DNA of 64,000 bases. Origin: Combretum micranthum. Lineage: Eukaryota; Streptophyta; Magnoliopsida; Myrtales; Combretaceae. The position numbers and the translations under genes were made by a program. Location: positions 1-64,000 of the forward strand of contig JAMXBD010001361.1 of NCBI GenBank assembly GCA_024138025.1, in the 5' to 3' direction. Every line of letters begins with the position of its first letter. Position 1 is the first letter of the stretch. Positions 1 to 10,961 of this stretch are shown here, piece by piece. Under the pieces are notes generated by a model. It did not search any database. It saw only the letters and a program-made list of their open reading frames with translations, and had not been told where the DNA came from.

Positions 1-39
<39 letters not shown>
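1..39. repeat. poly(C) tract
   Basis: 39 consecutive C at the window edge. Poly(C) runs sit at the same structural position in L9 (61438-61463) and, as poly(G) on this strand, in L4 (21211-21238), so it belongs to the element and is unlikely to be padding. Its true length is unknown because the window starts inside it. Confidence 0.8.
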
Positions 40-3000
40 TGCCCCCAAAAAAAAAAAAAATAAAAAATTCTGCCTTGTTTTATTTTTTTTTTTTCCTTCT
101 TTCATTCATCAAATACACTCATTTTTCTCTCTCTCTTTCATTTACTCCATTTACCTCTTTCATTCCTTAGCTTTTTCTCTCTCTTTTTTTCTCTCTTTTC
201 TTCTTCTTTGCTCTTGTTCTTACAAGGAACAAGCTGCCCCCATTTCTTTCATGAGCCTCCATGCATATTTCTTGAAGATTTTAAGCAAATCTTCATCTCA
301 AAGCTTCTATAGATGATATAGGTAAAGTGTAATGAGAGTTTCATGCATCAAATGACCTTTCATAAGCTTAAAAGCTTAGGATGATGATGCCAAAAAATGA
401 AACACTCCTCTTCTCCATTATTACTATCTTATATCATTATTATTTTCTTGTTTAAAGTTATTATATTTTGTAGATCTAACTTTTTGTAGCTTTGATTTTC
501 GTTTATACCATAGATCTTGTCATTTAAGTTGTTATTTTTGTTATTTCTTATGATTTATACATAGATCCATCATCCACATGTTTATCTTAGTGATTCATGC
601 ATTTAAAACTAGTATAGTAAACTAGATTAAGTGATTTGAGTTCATAAAATGCATTAGACTTTGTTTTATGTTCATAAACAACTTGTAGTAGCATGATGAT
701 AGTAGGAAAGTTTTAGAAAACTCAAGATCTATTTTATTTTCAACAAAAATCATTTTTGAAAATTCGGATGAAAATGGAACCATATTTAGAAAAGTTGTTT
801 TTCAACTTTAAAATGTGTATTTTTCATTTAAAATGTAGGACTTAGGGTATAGACAACATAAATGAATGATTTTGATGAGTAAAGTTTAGATCTATGAGTT
901 TATAGCTTACTACCATGGATTTCATTTATGTTTATATTCATATTAAGTGTAGATCTTGGTTTTGGACTCAAACAAAAATTATGAAATTCATATTTTGGCA
1001 AGACCCCCATTTAAAAACCACTTTCCAAGTGTCAAAATGTAATTTTTACTTGAAATAATGAAAGCTTAATATATGTATATCATCAAGACTTCTTTTTACA
1101 AGAATCAAAGGTGATTTTCAAAAGTTATTTTCAAAATAAAAATCTTATTTTCGGATTTTGGCCAAGGCATATTTTTAAAACATGTTTTCCAACTAAAAAA
1201 TGAAGTTTTTATTCAAGATATGAAAGGCTCTTAAGATAGGATATGTAATGAATGGATTTTCATAAGTATAGATAGATTTTATCAAAAGATATGACAAAAA
1301 ATGAATTTTGTAAATTCGGATCCCAACCAAGACTAATTTTGAAAACCCACATATCAACTCAAAAACTCATGTTTTATGTGAAAAATGAAGGGTATAGGTA
1401 ATAGGTATCATTAAGTGGTGATTTTTACAAGTTGAAATGAGTTTGGATATGAGTAATGTGTAAAACAAAAAGTAGAATCAAGATGGAAAATTTTGAGTTA
1501 GTAGTCAATTTGTGAAATTCGTAATTTTGAATGAAGGCCATAAGAACACCTATTATCCAAGCTCAAAATGAAAGTTTTATGTAATGAATGGAGTCCTTAA
1601 GTAATAGGTACCATAAAGTCTTAAATTTTAATGCATTAAACAAGTTTTTCCCAAATGAATCATTCAAAAAGTGGATTTTCTAAAATTCGGATTTTTAGTA
1701 ATCATATTGGAAAACATTTGCAAAGTGTAAAATGCAAATTTTTGTGTAAGAATAAAGTTATTAGTGGTTATGTATGATTGAGCCCTAATTTTCTAAATAT
1801 CAAATGATTTTTACTTGAAGGAATCACTCAAAAACTAATTTCTATAAAATTCGGATTTTGGAATCAACCCTACTTGAAAACATGTTTACAAAGTGTAAAA
1901 TGGAAATTTTTATGTAGAAATGAAGGTCATAAGTAATAGATATAATGAAAACTCAATTTTGACAAAAATAATTATATTTTCTTAAGTAATAAATCCAAAA
2001 CAAATGGAAATGATCAAAGTTAGAAAACTAGATTTTTCATAAGTAGTTGTTATTATGGTCTTGCAAAATAAAAAGATATAAAATTCTCTTTTAGTAAAAA
2101 TCATCAAGATCATGCATACATTAAGCTCATCTCATGTCATTCATGTTAGGAAATCATTCATATTGCATGAATAATTGATTTGTCAAGTAGAAGCATTACA
2201 AACATTTACAAAACTATTTTTCGGAAATTGAAATTATTACTGCCCAAATCTGATCTGACCTTTTTAAGCTTCAAAGTTTTCAAAACTTAAATATAATATT
2301 AGAAATAGATAGATTTTCGAAGTAGATAGAAATCGATATATGATTTGCGAGATTCCGAGTTACAATGACCAAGTTATGGCCGTTTTAAGTTGGAATTCCC
2401 GCTTAGGACGAGAATTACGAATTTGATAGTTCGTATAAAATCGTTTGGATTAGTTTGAGTTGAAATACTTATTAGAGTATTTCTTCCTTTTTAGGTGATC
2501 TCAAAATCGACGATTCCCTACCACCGGATTACTTTTACTAAAAGACCGATGATCCAATAGCTGAGTGAGTTTTTCTTGTTTTGTTACCTTGTTTGTGCTT
2601 GTAGCTAGTTGCATTAAAATTATAGGAACAAGATAAAAATCGATACGAATGGGGAGGGGATATATGATGACATTGTGATGAATGTATGCCAAAGAATACT
2701 AAAGCATATCGAAACCACGATTTGATTGGATAACTGCACTGTTCATATTATTTATGTTATATGTATGATATTGGTTGGTCACTCTAAAGAATGTATGAAT
2801 ATTTGACCTAAGCAAAAATTAAATTGGTCATGCATCGCATCGAACATATTACATTTGGTAGCATGCTACTCCTACGTAGGTCGATCGGTATGGTCCGTTG
2901 ATGACTCGTTTGGATAGCGAGACCGGTGCCAGAGCTCATTCATGGGAACTAAGGCGCATCGGGGATGCATTCTATGTGTGAGCCTAGCCGAGTCGAGTAC

Positions 3001-3066
3001 TATAAGCCGAAGGCTTAGGGACTAGCATCAGTTGTGTAGACTTCAATACCATCCCTAACCCAAGAT

Positions 3067-3114
3067 ATAGAGGGCGTAAATCCGTTCTGTGTGTGGGTTC
3101 CGGATACCCATACA
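3067..3114 (+). other. HP1-HP2 two-hairpin module of L1
   Basis: HP1: arms ATAGA/TCCGT (one A-C mismatch, one T-G wobble), loop GGGCGTAAA. HP2: arms 3090-3097 and 3107-3114, TGTGTGGG/CCCATACA, 8 pairs including one G-T wobble, loop TTCCGGATA. It is homologous in position to the modules of the other copies. Confidence 0.6.
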
Positions 3115-3663
3115 TAATTGTTTGCTCATGTGTTTGTTCATGCATAGCATATGGTTGATTATAACTTGCTTGTTATGGTACAGAATTAAGGGAATTCTCA
3201 CTAAGCTAGTATAGCTTATACCCTAATAGATGTTTGAATGAACAGGTTATCTCAAGAACACAAAGTGGGGATCGAAATGGTTGGAGCCGAGAATGACTAC
3301 GAGATTTCGGCAAGGAATAAGAATGCTTAAAGTTATTAGCTAGTTTCATGGTTTGCCTTGTAATAGTTTATGTAGGGAAGTCTATGGATGAATGTAATTG
3401 AAGTTTAATGATTTGTATCTTGAAGTATAGTGATTCGTATATGAAGTATTGTGATTTGTATCTGAAGTATAGTAAGTGGTATTTCCTTTACATTGTTACT
3501 CAAGTGTATCAATATAAAATGTATCTCTCCAATTTGTCTCCTCTATATGTTAGACACCTTGTACATAGTATGGAAGCCTTCGCATGACTGAGGCGGTCAT
3601 TCTTAGGCTTTAATATTGTGTACGGCGGACTGTCATGTTTAGGATACCCTTCGAGGGGTGACA

Positions 3664-5821
3664 GAAACACCTATTTCCAATTACCAAAATGAGGATTTTA
3701 ATAGAAAAATAGAAGCCTTAGGGAATACATGCAATAAAGACTTAATTTTGACAAGGATAAGTGAATTTTATCGAGGTATAATCCTAAAACAAGGAAAGGT
3801 TTCAAAATATAGATCAAACAATGCTTTCATTCCTTAAAATCTTGTAAAATTCGTAACTTGGTAAAATCCCTATTTAAACATCTATTTTCCAAATCCAAAA
3901 TGAAGAATTTTATTAAAATAATGAAGGTGTTAGGCATATAGATCATTAAGGTTGTCTATTAATAAAAACAAGTGTGAATTTACAAGAAATAAAATTAGTT
4001 TTCTTAAATCAAGTAATTTAAAATGTTTTGCAAAGCAAAAGTTTTCTAAAAGAATTCTTGTAATCAAATATCATTAAGGATATACACATAAATAGGTCCT
4101 ATCATGGCATTCATGATAATAACTTGTAGATATTGCATGTACATATAATATACTTGGTAGAAACAAAGCTTAAGAAAATAGTGTCTTTCAAACCCCATAA
4201 AATATTGTCTAAGCACATGAGAAAATAGATTGATCAAAACCCATGAATCATGAATGATATTGAGTTATATATGTATATAAAAGGGTCTTTCAAGATATAA
4301 TGATAGTTAACTATCTATCAAAGCTTGTGCATGATGCTAGGATTGAAATTAGAATTTGATTTGTGGGTTGGGAATCTCGTATAACATTCTGTACCCTACT
4401 GTTCATGAACTAAAAACCTTTTTTCATGGAAATAAGTTTAGAAATAGATAGCTCGTCAAATAGGTAGAAATCGATATATAATATGTGAAATTCTGAGTTA
4501 AAATGGCCAAGTTATGGCCATTTTAAGTTGGAATTTCCTCTTAGGCGAACTTTGATGAACTTATTAAAATAGAATTTATAAGTTTCATTTAAACTTCATA
4601 GAAATACTCATTGGAGGTATTTCTTTTGTTAGGAGACTTGGGAGACGGACTAGATCTTCTTGAGGATTATTACGATTAAGAGGAATTTCGCGCCATGGCA
4701 AAGTGAGTTCACTTTCTTTAAATTACATGCTTATGATTGTGCCTGTAATGATAGTGGCATTAGAACTAGGACAAGATGAAATTAGAATGTGCATGTGAAT
4801 TCTATACGGTTGAATCGATGATAAGAATATTGAAATGGGAATTATTATAAATATGTGTATGATTTAGTATAGAATTGAAGTGTCTAAAATCTCTATGATC
4901 GCCTATAATTCACTTAAATAATATGCCATGACCATACAACTAAATTATCTGTGCATAACATATATTGAGTTACATTACATTTGTTATTATACCTTTGTGG
5001 GAAAAAGGCATAATAGCTAGGCAACAGGTGGGCCTGAAAACTCAGATATTGGCACGGGGTCGCTTGAATTAAAGTGGAAGTGGAGTAGGCACTTGAATCA
5101 ACTGCATAATTAATGAGTAGTAGGCACCTGAAACAACCACTAAATATTTGAGAGTAAAATTGAAATCTATGGTCGTATGGGCCTGAAACACCTAACCTCG
5201 AATGGAGGCTTAAATCCATTCAACATAAGACTCTCGGAAAGTCTTATGTATTGTATACTCACGTGCTTGTGCATTTCATATGATTGTTTAATATAACTTG
5301 CTTGCCCTATTGTTTGACAGGGTATTTAATTTGGAAGTGAAACTCATTAAGCTCGTAAGCTTATACCCCTATAGTTCCCTATTGTAGTACAATTATCTAT
5401 AGCTATCCCCAAGGGGACATTTCTCTTAGGTACAGCTTTTGGAATTTAAAGAGCTTTTTGAAGAAGTCGGGACCTAGATGTTAAGCATAGACTTCCAGTT
5501 AAATCTCCTTAATTATTATATATATATATATGTTGTTGTAAGAGACTTTTACGGACCCTAAAGACTCTTAATATTTTGACGAGAGTATGCCCCTTAGATC
5601 TTTGTAATAGATTAACCTTAATCATAACTGTTATGACTTATATTCTTAATGCTATGTATGTTTTCTTAAGCTATTTCGATTCAAAGTAAGGTCCCCTACA
5701 TGATGAACGTAAGCCTTACACTCGGTATCCAAACTCATGGAATGGCTAAAGTTGTCATACTTGAGTTTAAATATCGAGTGTGACAGACTGTTGTGTTTAG
5801 GCTACTCTTTAGAATGTAACA
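3664..5821 (+). mobile_element. LTR-like repeat L2 (family L), 3' part, host of L1
   Basis: Continuation of a family-L copy interrupted by L1; its 5' part lies upstream of the window. It carries the core block (4438-4538), an acceptor-like TTTTGTTAG at 4632, ATGGCAAAGTGAGT with GTGAGT at 4703, the paired HP1/HP2 hairpins (5201-5249), an acceptor-like TTGTAG at 5387 and a degenerate family terminus ending GTAACA. It is more diverged from the terminal consensus GGGGCGTGACA than L1, as expected for the older host of a nested pair. No coding content. Confidence 0.7.
5201..5249 (+). other. HP1-HP2 two-hairpin module of L2
   Basis: HP1: AATGGA (5201-5206)/TCCATT (5215-5220), 6 perfect pairs, loop GGCTTAAA. 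HP2: ACATAAGACT (5223-5232)/AGTCTTATGT (5240-5249), 10 perfect pairs, 7-nt loop CTCGGAA. This is the cleanest HP2 stem in the window. Confidence 0.7.
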
Positions 5822-5893
5822 CATAGTGCCTACACTAAGACTACCTCGTCATTCTCTTAACTCATTTGTATTCCATTTAAAGACCCCAATATT

Positions 5894-6293
5894 ACGTTTG
5901 GTATGCCGGAATGGATCCAAAATAGAATTGCGATTCCAACTTCTATTCTATTTCTTACATTTGGATGTACTTTTAAAAGTCGGAATCGTGATTCTTTAGA
6001 ATCAACGATTTTGGCTTCAAAGAGGAATTCGATTATGCTTTCTCAAAGGTGAAATCGTGATTCCATTCCAGCTTCATTAATTATGCCAAGTGTAATTACC
6101 CTTTTATCCTTTCACATATTTTTATTTGCATTTATTACTAGGGACAATTTTAACAAATAACTTTATAGCCATTCAATTCCATCTAACCATCCAAACATAT
6201 GAATGGATTTTTCATTCCGCAAACATTCCATTCCAATCTAATCTATTCCATTCTAATATATTCTATTAGAAATGAATCCTGCATACCAAATGT
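5894..6293. mobile_element. MITE-like element with terminal inverted repeats
   Basis: Left end ACGTTTGGTATGCCGGAAT and the reverse complement of the right end, ACATTTGGTATGCAGGATT, match at most positions. The interior is rich in GGAAT/ATTCC words. At 400 bp with no ORF it fits a non-autonomous DNA transposon. I cannot see a convincing target duplication, so the superfamily is left open. Confidence 0.65.
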
Positions 6294-8301
6294 GACATAA
6301 GTATAAAGATACCCCTTTTGAGATCAATACCCAATCAAGAATCACACAACAATATAACCCAAATAATAATTAATGTCATACAGATTCAAGATAACTCTAA
6401 ATAATTTCACTATTTAGCTCTTAAATCTTAGGGTTTGCTTAAATAAATAAAGTATTTTATATGTTTTTTTTTTTTGTGTTTTAATGAATGAAAATTAAAA
6501 GGATATGGACAAATATCAATACTCAAAAAACAAAAAATATTTAAGTCGAATTTTTTTGTGAATGAAATCACAAATCGTAGGTTCCAAGATTTACAAATAA
6601 TTTAAAGTTGTTGAAAGAATTAAAGATTCAATGAACTAGTTCACCAAAATTGAAAAGCCAATTTATAACAACTTACATCGAATAAAGAGAAAATCTCAAT
6701 CAATATTAAATATACTCATTCATCGAATAAAGAGAAAATCTCAATCAATATTAAATATACTCATTCACATAAATTTTTCAGTTCAAAAGTGAGAAAACTC
6801 AAGGCTCAAATTTCACTAATCAACAACTAACAATAAGTTGGCCTATTTATAGGATGTGGCCTTGACAAAAACCTAATAAAAAATTAGAAATTACTAAATA
6901 AAATATGACTAATTAACTAAAATAGCTAAAATAATAAATAAAAATAAAACCATAAAAATTAGTCGTTAACTTAAACAACAACAAACTCTAAGGTCAGATG
7001 ATATAACATAGCCCTCAAGTCCTATAGCTTAAGTTAGTTGACCAGGGCTAGTCGACTGGGGTTAGTCCACCTATGTTAGTTGATCACGAATGGTTTAGCC
7101 AATCCTTCTCGGGTTGTCCTTCTCGATTGGTTTTTCGCAATCTCCATGGACCCTTTTCACTTCTATGAGTATTTTGTTTCGCAATAACACCTTTATTTTG
7201 GCATGATTCCTAGTTTTGCCCCCTTGCTATTCATTGGAACTAACTTGATTCCAATTATGGTACCCCCATTTATAAGGATTTGGAGAACGTCTCTCTTGGA
7301 ATAGTTAATCCCTTTTCATCATTATCATCGTCCATGCATCATCTCACAATTGTTGTACCTTATAGTATAACACAAACACGGTTAGAGACTTCACACTTGA
7401 ATTGTAGAAATTAACAAAAAAAAAAAAGTTGATAGTACAATGAGAGAAAGAATTTGCACTTGAGAAAGCCCTAGAAGATCAACATTTAGCAGAAAAGGAG
7501 AGTAATACACTTCATGGCCCATTCACTTCATCAAGTAAAGAAGGAAATTGCAATTCTCCCTTCATTTCATAATACATGCTTGATAAGTTGTTTACTTAGT
7601 CATCACAACTATTCAATGGTGACAAAAATTCCATCAAATAATAAATAATTACCGAGAGAGACCTAAGAATAGCTGTAATCCCTAAGTTTTTCCTATCTTA
7701 AAATTGAGAAGGTTAATATCACATACTTTAGAATTATCTTTAGTAACTTATATCTTTTGTAGTATTTAAGATTTCATGGAAAGAATTAGAATCTAACTAA
7801 ACATGGTTTTATAATTTTAAATTTCTAAGTATAGTGAATCGTTAAACTTTTAAAATCTTTTAGTTAGAAAATAATAAATTAAAGATAAATCGCTAAGGTT
7901 GAAATGTACGTAATAGAACCCAATCAATGACTTCAATTATTGAAATGAGATCAAACTAAGATCTTAATATCAAAAACATGAAAATGAGAATATTTTGAAC
8001 TTATATAGTATAAATCTTAATTTGGTTTAAGGCATCAAACTCTAATTGTAGATAAAAGCCCTAACATTGTTTAATTGCATAAATGTAAAACACCATAAAT
8101 CAACTCAAAATTGTTTCTTATAAAATTTAGAATCTATAAATCTAACTTAAATGTTTTGTTTTTCTGATATAAATTAATAATTTTTCCATATATTCATCAA
8201 AATTGATCTGATGCCATAAATTACTCATCTTATATACATTATTATTACTTAAAGTTGAACCAACATATGAAAATTCCCAAAGAAATTCTCTATATTATAG
8301 C
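6294..8301. other. unassigned AT-rich repeat-like DNA
   Basis: No gene seen. It contains a 45-bp tandem duplication (6676-6765), a reverse-strand TATA-like CCTATAAATAGGCC (about 6841-6854), and a stretch at 7030-7105 where TTAGTTGACC, CTAGTCGACTGG, TTAGTCCACC and TTAGTTGATC recur. The layout resembles a degenerate LTR-like element on the minus strand, but I could not find termini. Confidence 0.4.
6676..6765. repeat. perfect 45-bp tandem duplication
   Basis: Two adjacent identical 45-bp units (6676-6720 and 6721-6765), each starting CATCGAATAAAGAGAAAATC. Complete identity in otherwise degenerate DNA implies a recent duplication or a local assembly effect. Confidence 0.95.
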
Positions 8302-9229
8302 TGTTAAAGAGAATTTACGCCTAGAGGAGAAAACAAATTGCTCAAATGATAAAGTTAGCCATACTTAGCAATTATTTTGATAGTGATATCTATTAGATAA
8401 TATATTTTATACATATATATTATTTAGATGAATTTACCTTTTTATCCCCTTTTTGAATGCCATTCTCCGCCACAAAATTATTCAAGATATTTAATTATTT
8501 AATTTAATTAAAATTCTTAATTTTAACTCATCAATTTTCCACCACAAATTACTTTCTTGCTTAGAACAAAAATCTATCTTTTTCTTCTTCTTTTTCTGCA
8601 TTCTTCTTCTTCTTCACCATGTTTCTTTAGCACATAAACACAACCCTAAAAATAATTGGTAAAGAAGATATAATATACAAGTCTTAGGAGAAGAATTAGG
8701 AATTCATCAAGTTCATTTAGAGGTAAGAGCTTCTCCTTAACACTTCTTTTTGTAAGGATTTGAAGTTTGATAAAACTTTACCAACCCTTTCTTTCTCTAA
8801 TGTTTTGGTGTTCTTGAGGAAAAGAAGAAAACATCTTCAATCTTCCTCAAATTAAGGTAACTTCTATCTTTCTTAAAGTTTATAACCATGGTTAGTCTTA
8901 TGTTTTAAGCTAAACGCCTTAGTATGCATGCATAAGGATTTAAAAGTTATTCTAGGGTTAGAAACTACTAGTACATGCATGTCTTAGTATGTGATACAAA
9001 GTATAGTAAATATCATGAGTAAATAAACTAAGTCAAACTTAAAGAGTAGTAAGAAAATCCGTAGTCTTAACTTTGTAACTATGAACATATCTATCGTTTT
9101 AGAACTTTTGCGAAGAACCTTTAAACTAGAATAATAAAGACCAATAAAATAGTTTATAAGGCTAAAACAAAGTTAGAATTACAAAAAATACTCATGCTCA
9201 AACATTTTCAATTAAACAAAATAAAAGTA

Positions 9230-9660
9230 CTAATCACAACTGTTATAGTAACCGTGATCTTCTTGGAAATAAAAAAATTAAAGCAATCATGGTTGTGTTC
9301 TTGACCGTGATTTCCTCTATGCTTGAACCAACACTCATCATGGGCGTAATATAGGGAGTGATTTTCTCGAAAAACAAAATTCATACCCATCACACCATGA
9401 TCCGCCTCGTGATCTCCACCGACTCTTTTCTTGTTCTTGATTGTGCGCATTATCATGGCTGTGATCTTCTCTGGAGAAAAATGTCATGACTTATCATGGT
9501 AGTATTACAGGCCATTATCTACCCTATCACGCCCATGATCTTACTCGTGATAGAAGCAAAAAAGAATTTCTTTTATCACCATCTAGATCACACCCCTGAT
9601 CACTTACCATGTTTCATCCCCACTTTTATCAAGCTCGTGATAAACTTTTCCTAAACAACA
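9230..9660. repeat. irregular array of TCACG/CGTGA near-palindromes
   Basis: Variants of ATCACGCCCATGAT recur at irregular spacing, such as CCGTGAT, TCATGGCTGTGAT, ATCACGCCCATGATC, ACTCGTGAT and GCTCGTGAT. The same motif recurs in M4 at 59640-59930. An 82-codon minus-strand ORF here has no domain and is composed of these repeats. Confidence 0.75.
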
Positions 9661-10351
9661 TTTTAAAAACTTGTAACAACTTTTATAATATATCTTTAAG
9701 TGATAAAAAGACAAAAAAAAATATAGAATTATAATATAAATATAGGACACTTAAGTACTAATAGGATTTGTTATCTAGCTATATAGTTAGTAATGTGTGT
9801 TTACTATCTTATAGGAACTAGAAATCAAGATCCAAAATTCCCAATAGATTACTACGATGACTAAGCCAAGATGTATAGGTGAGTAACTTGAATCTTCTCA
9901 CTCTGTTTGTGATTGTAAAGTGTAATGTATGTTGCCGATTGTTTAGAAGTTAACTAGTTACCAAGAAATCTGATGTAAATGTTAATCGACCATTAAATAA
10001 ATTAGACATGCATTACACGATAGCATAACTTGCATTTTCATGGTATTCACGTCATGTATTAACTTCTCGGCTCTAGGGTAATGCTTTGTTATATCTAGTG
10101 AACCTAGTTAAGATTACTCATGAGCTGTTGGCCTTATAGAAACTAAGTAAGCACCGAAGGACATCGCCTAATGAGAGTTGATTTAAAGGTAGTTAATACT
10201 TACTGGAGTTTCTGAGTTCTAAGATGAAGTCGAGATGATATTAATTTTATTTATATATATAAATAGTAAATGAGTTTGAAAAGTATATCTCCTTCCTTAG
10301 TTCTTCGTCTCCCGTGAGCATGAATTACTTGAGCTGATCTTTCAACCCTTG

Positions 10352-10397
10352 AGAGAGGATGTAAATCTCTATTGGTTTGGATTTCGATCATCCAAAC
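10352..10397 (+). other. HP1-HP2 two-hairpin module of M1
   Basis: HP1: AGAGA/TCTCT (10352-10356 and 10366-10370), loop GGATGTAAA. HP2: GTTTGGAT/ATCCAAAC (10375-10382 and 10390-10397), 8 perfect pairs, 7-nt loop TTCGATC. Stem sequences differ completely from family L, while loop type, order and spacing agree. Confidence 0.65.
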
Positions 10398-10961
10398 TAT
10401 GTTTGTTGCATATGCTTGATTGTTGCACTGCATATGTTTGTTAATTAAACTTGCTTAATATTGATTGAGTTGTGATAAGGTTTAGTTATTCACTGAGCTT
10501 CTTGAACTCATGCTTGTATAGATTGTTGTTTACAAGAATTAAGGGGAAGGGTCAAACTAAAAAGTTAAAGCTAGTATAAGATATCACTGAAGTCTGGACA
10601 TGAGCTAGAGAAAGAATAGTTGTATTTGTAGAGAAGTTTTGAAGACTAATGAATGCAACTTTTTTAATGTGATGAAATTTTTGGAGACTATTAGCAATAG
10701 CTGTAAAGTTGTAATATTATGATGTAACGACCAAGGACTTTATGTATTGTTATTCTTTTATATGACTTATAGGTATAAAATATTTTTCTTATTCTAATCA
10801 ACTTTCGATCATGTTATAGCCATCCATGCCACAAAATATTCTAATTGTGTTATGTTCATGTGCTTTTTTGGAAGTCACAGAGAGATTAATTTAAATATCT
10901 GTGACTTCAATTTGTTGCATGTTACATAATTACTACTAAGGTACTCTGTGGAGGTGTGACA

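Larger units (their letters stand above)
1..3663 (+). mobile_element. LTR-like repeat L1 (family L), 5' end outside window
   Basis: Non-coding repeat of family L, cut by the window start at its poly(C) tract. Visible in order: poly(C), a CT-rich leader (70-215), a donor-like AG|GTAAAG at 321, a long AT-rich section with recurring 'AATTCGGAT' phrases, the family core block (2299-2400), an acceptor-like pyrimidine tract ending TTTTTAG at 2494, GTGAGT at 2565, the HP1/HP2 hairpins (3067-3114), an acceptor-like CAG at 3245, and the terminus GGGGTGACA. The sequence beyond 3663 resumes inside another family-L copy, so L1 is nested in L2. No ORF has recognisable domains. LTR nature is inferred from sister copies with TG...CA ends and 5-bp duplications. 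It groups with L4 and L9 by its poly(C) tract. Confidence 0.75.
8302..10961 (+). mobile_element. LTR-like repeat M1, TSD ATAGC
   Basis: Starts TGTTAAAGAGAATTTACG, ends GGAGGTGTGACA, and is flanked by a perfect 5-bp duplication ATAGC (8297-8301 and 10962-10966). Its 2660 bp hold a CT-rich leader (8570-8630), a donor-like AGAGGTAAG near 8722, an array of near-palindromes (9230-9660), an acceptor-like ATCTTATAG near 9812, the phrase GATTACTACGATGACTAAG shared with family L followed by GTGAGT near 9880, and an HP1/HP2 pair (10352-10397). The ~100-bp core of family L is absent, so M1 is a sister family sharing the 3' architecture. No coding potential. Integrase-type insertion is strongly supported by the termini and duplication. 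Confidence 0.8.

Noticed and set aside
1..60. Poly(C)/poly(A) start as assembly padding or vector
   Set aside because: The same poly(C) occurs at the equivalent position in L4 and L9, so it is native to the element; exact length remains uncertain.
9230..9660. CRISPR-like array
   Set aside because: Motifs are short, degenerate, irregularly spaced and in a plant nuclear context; no cas genes.
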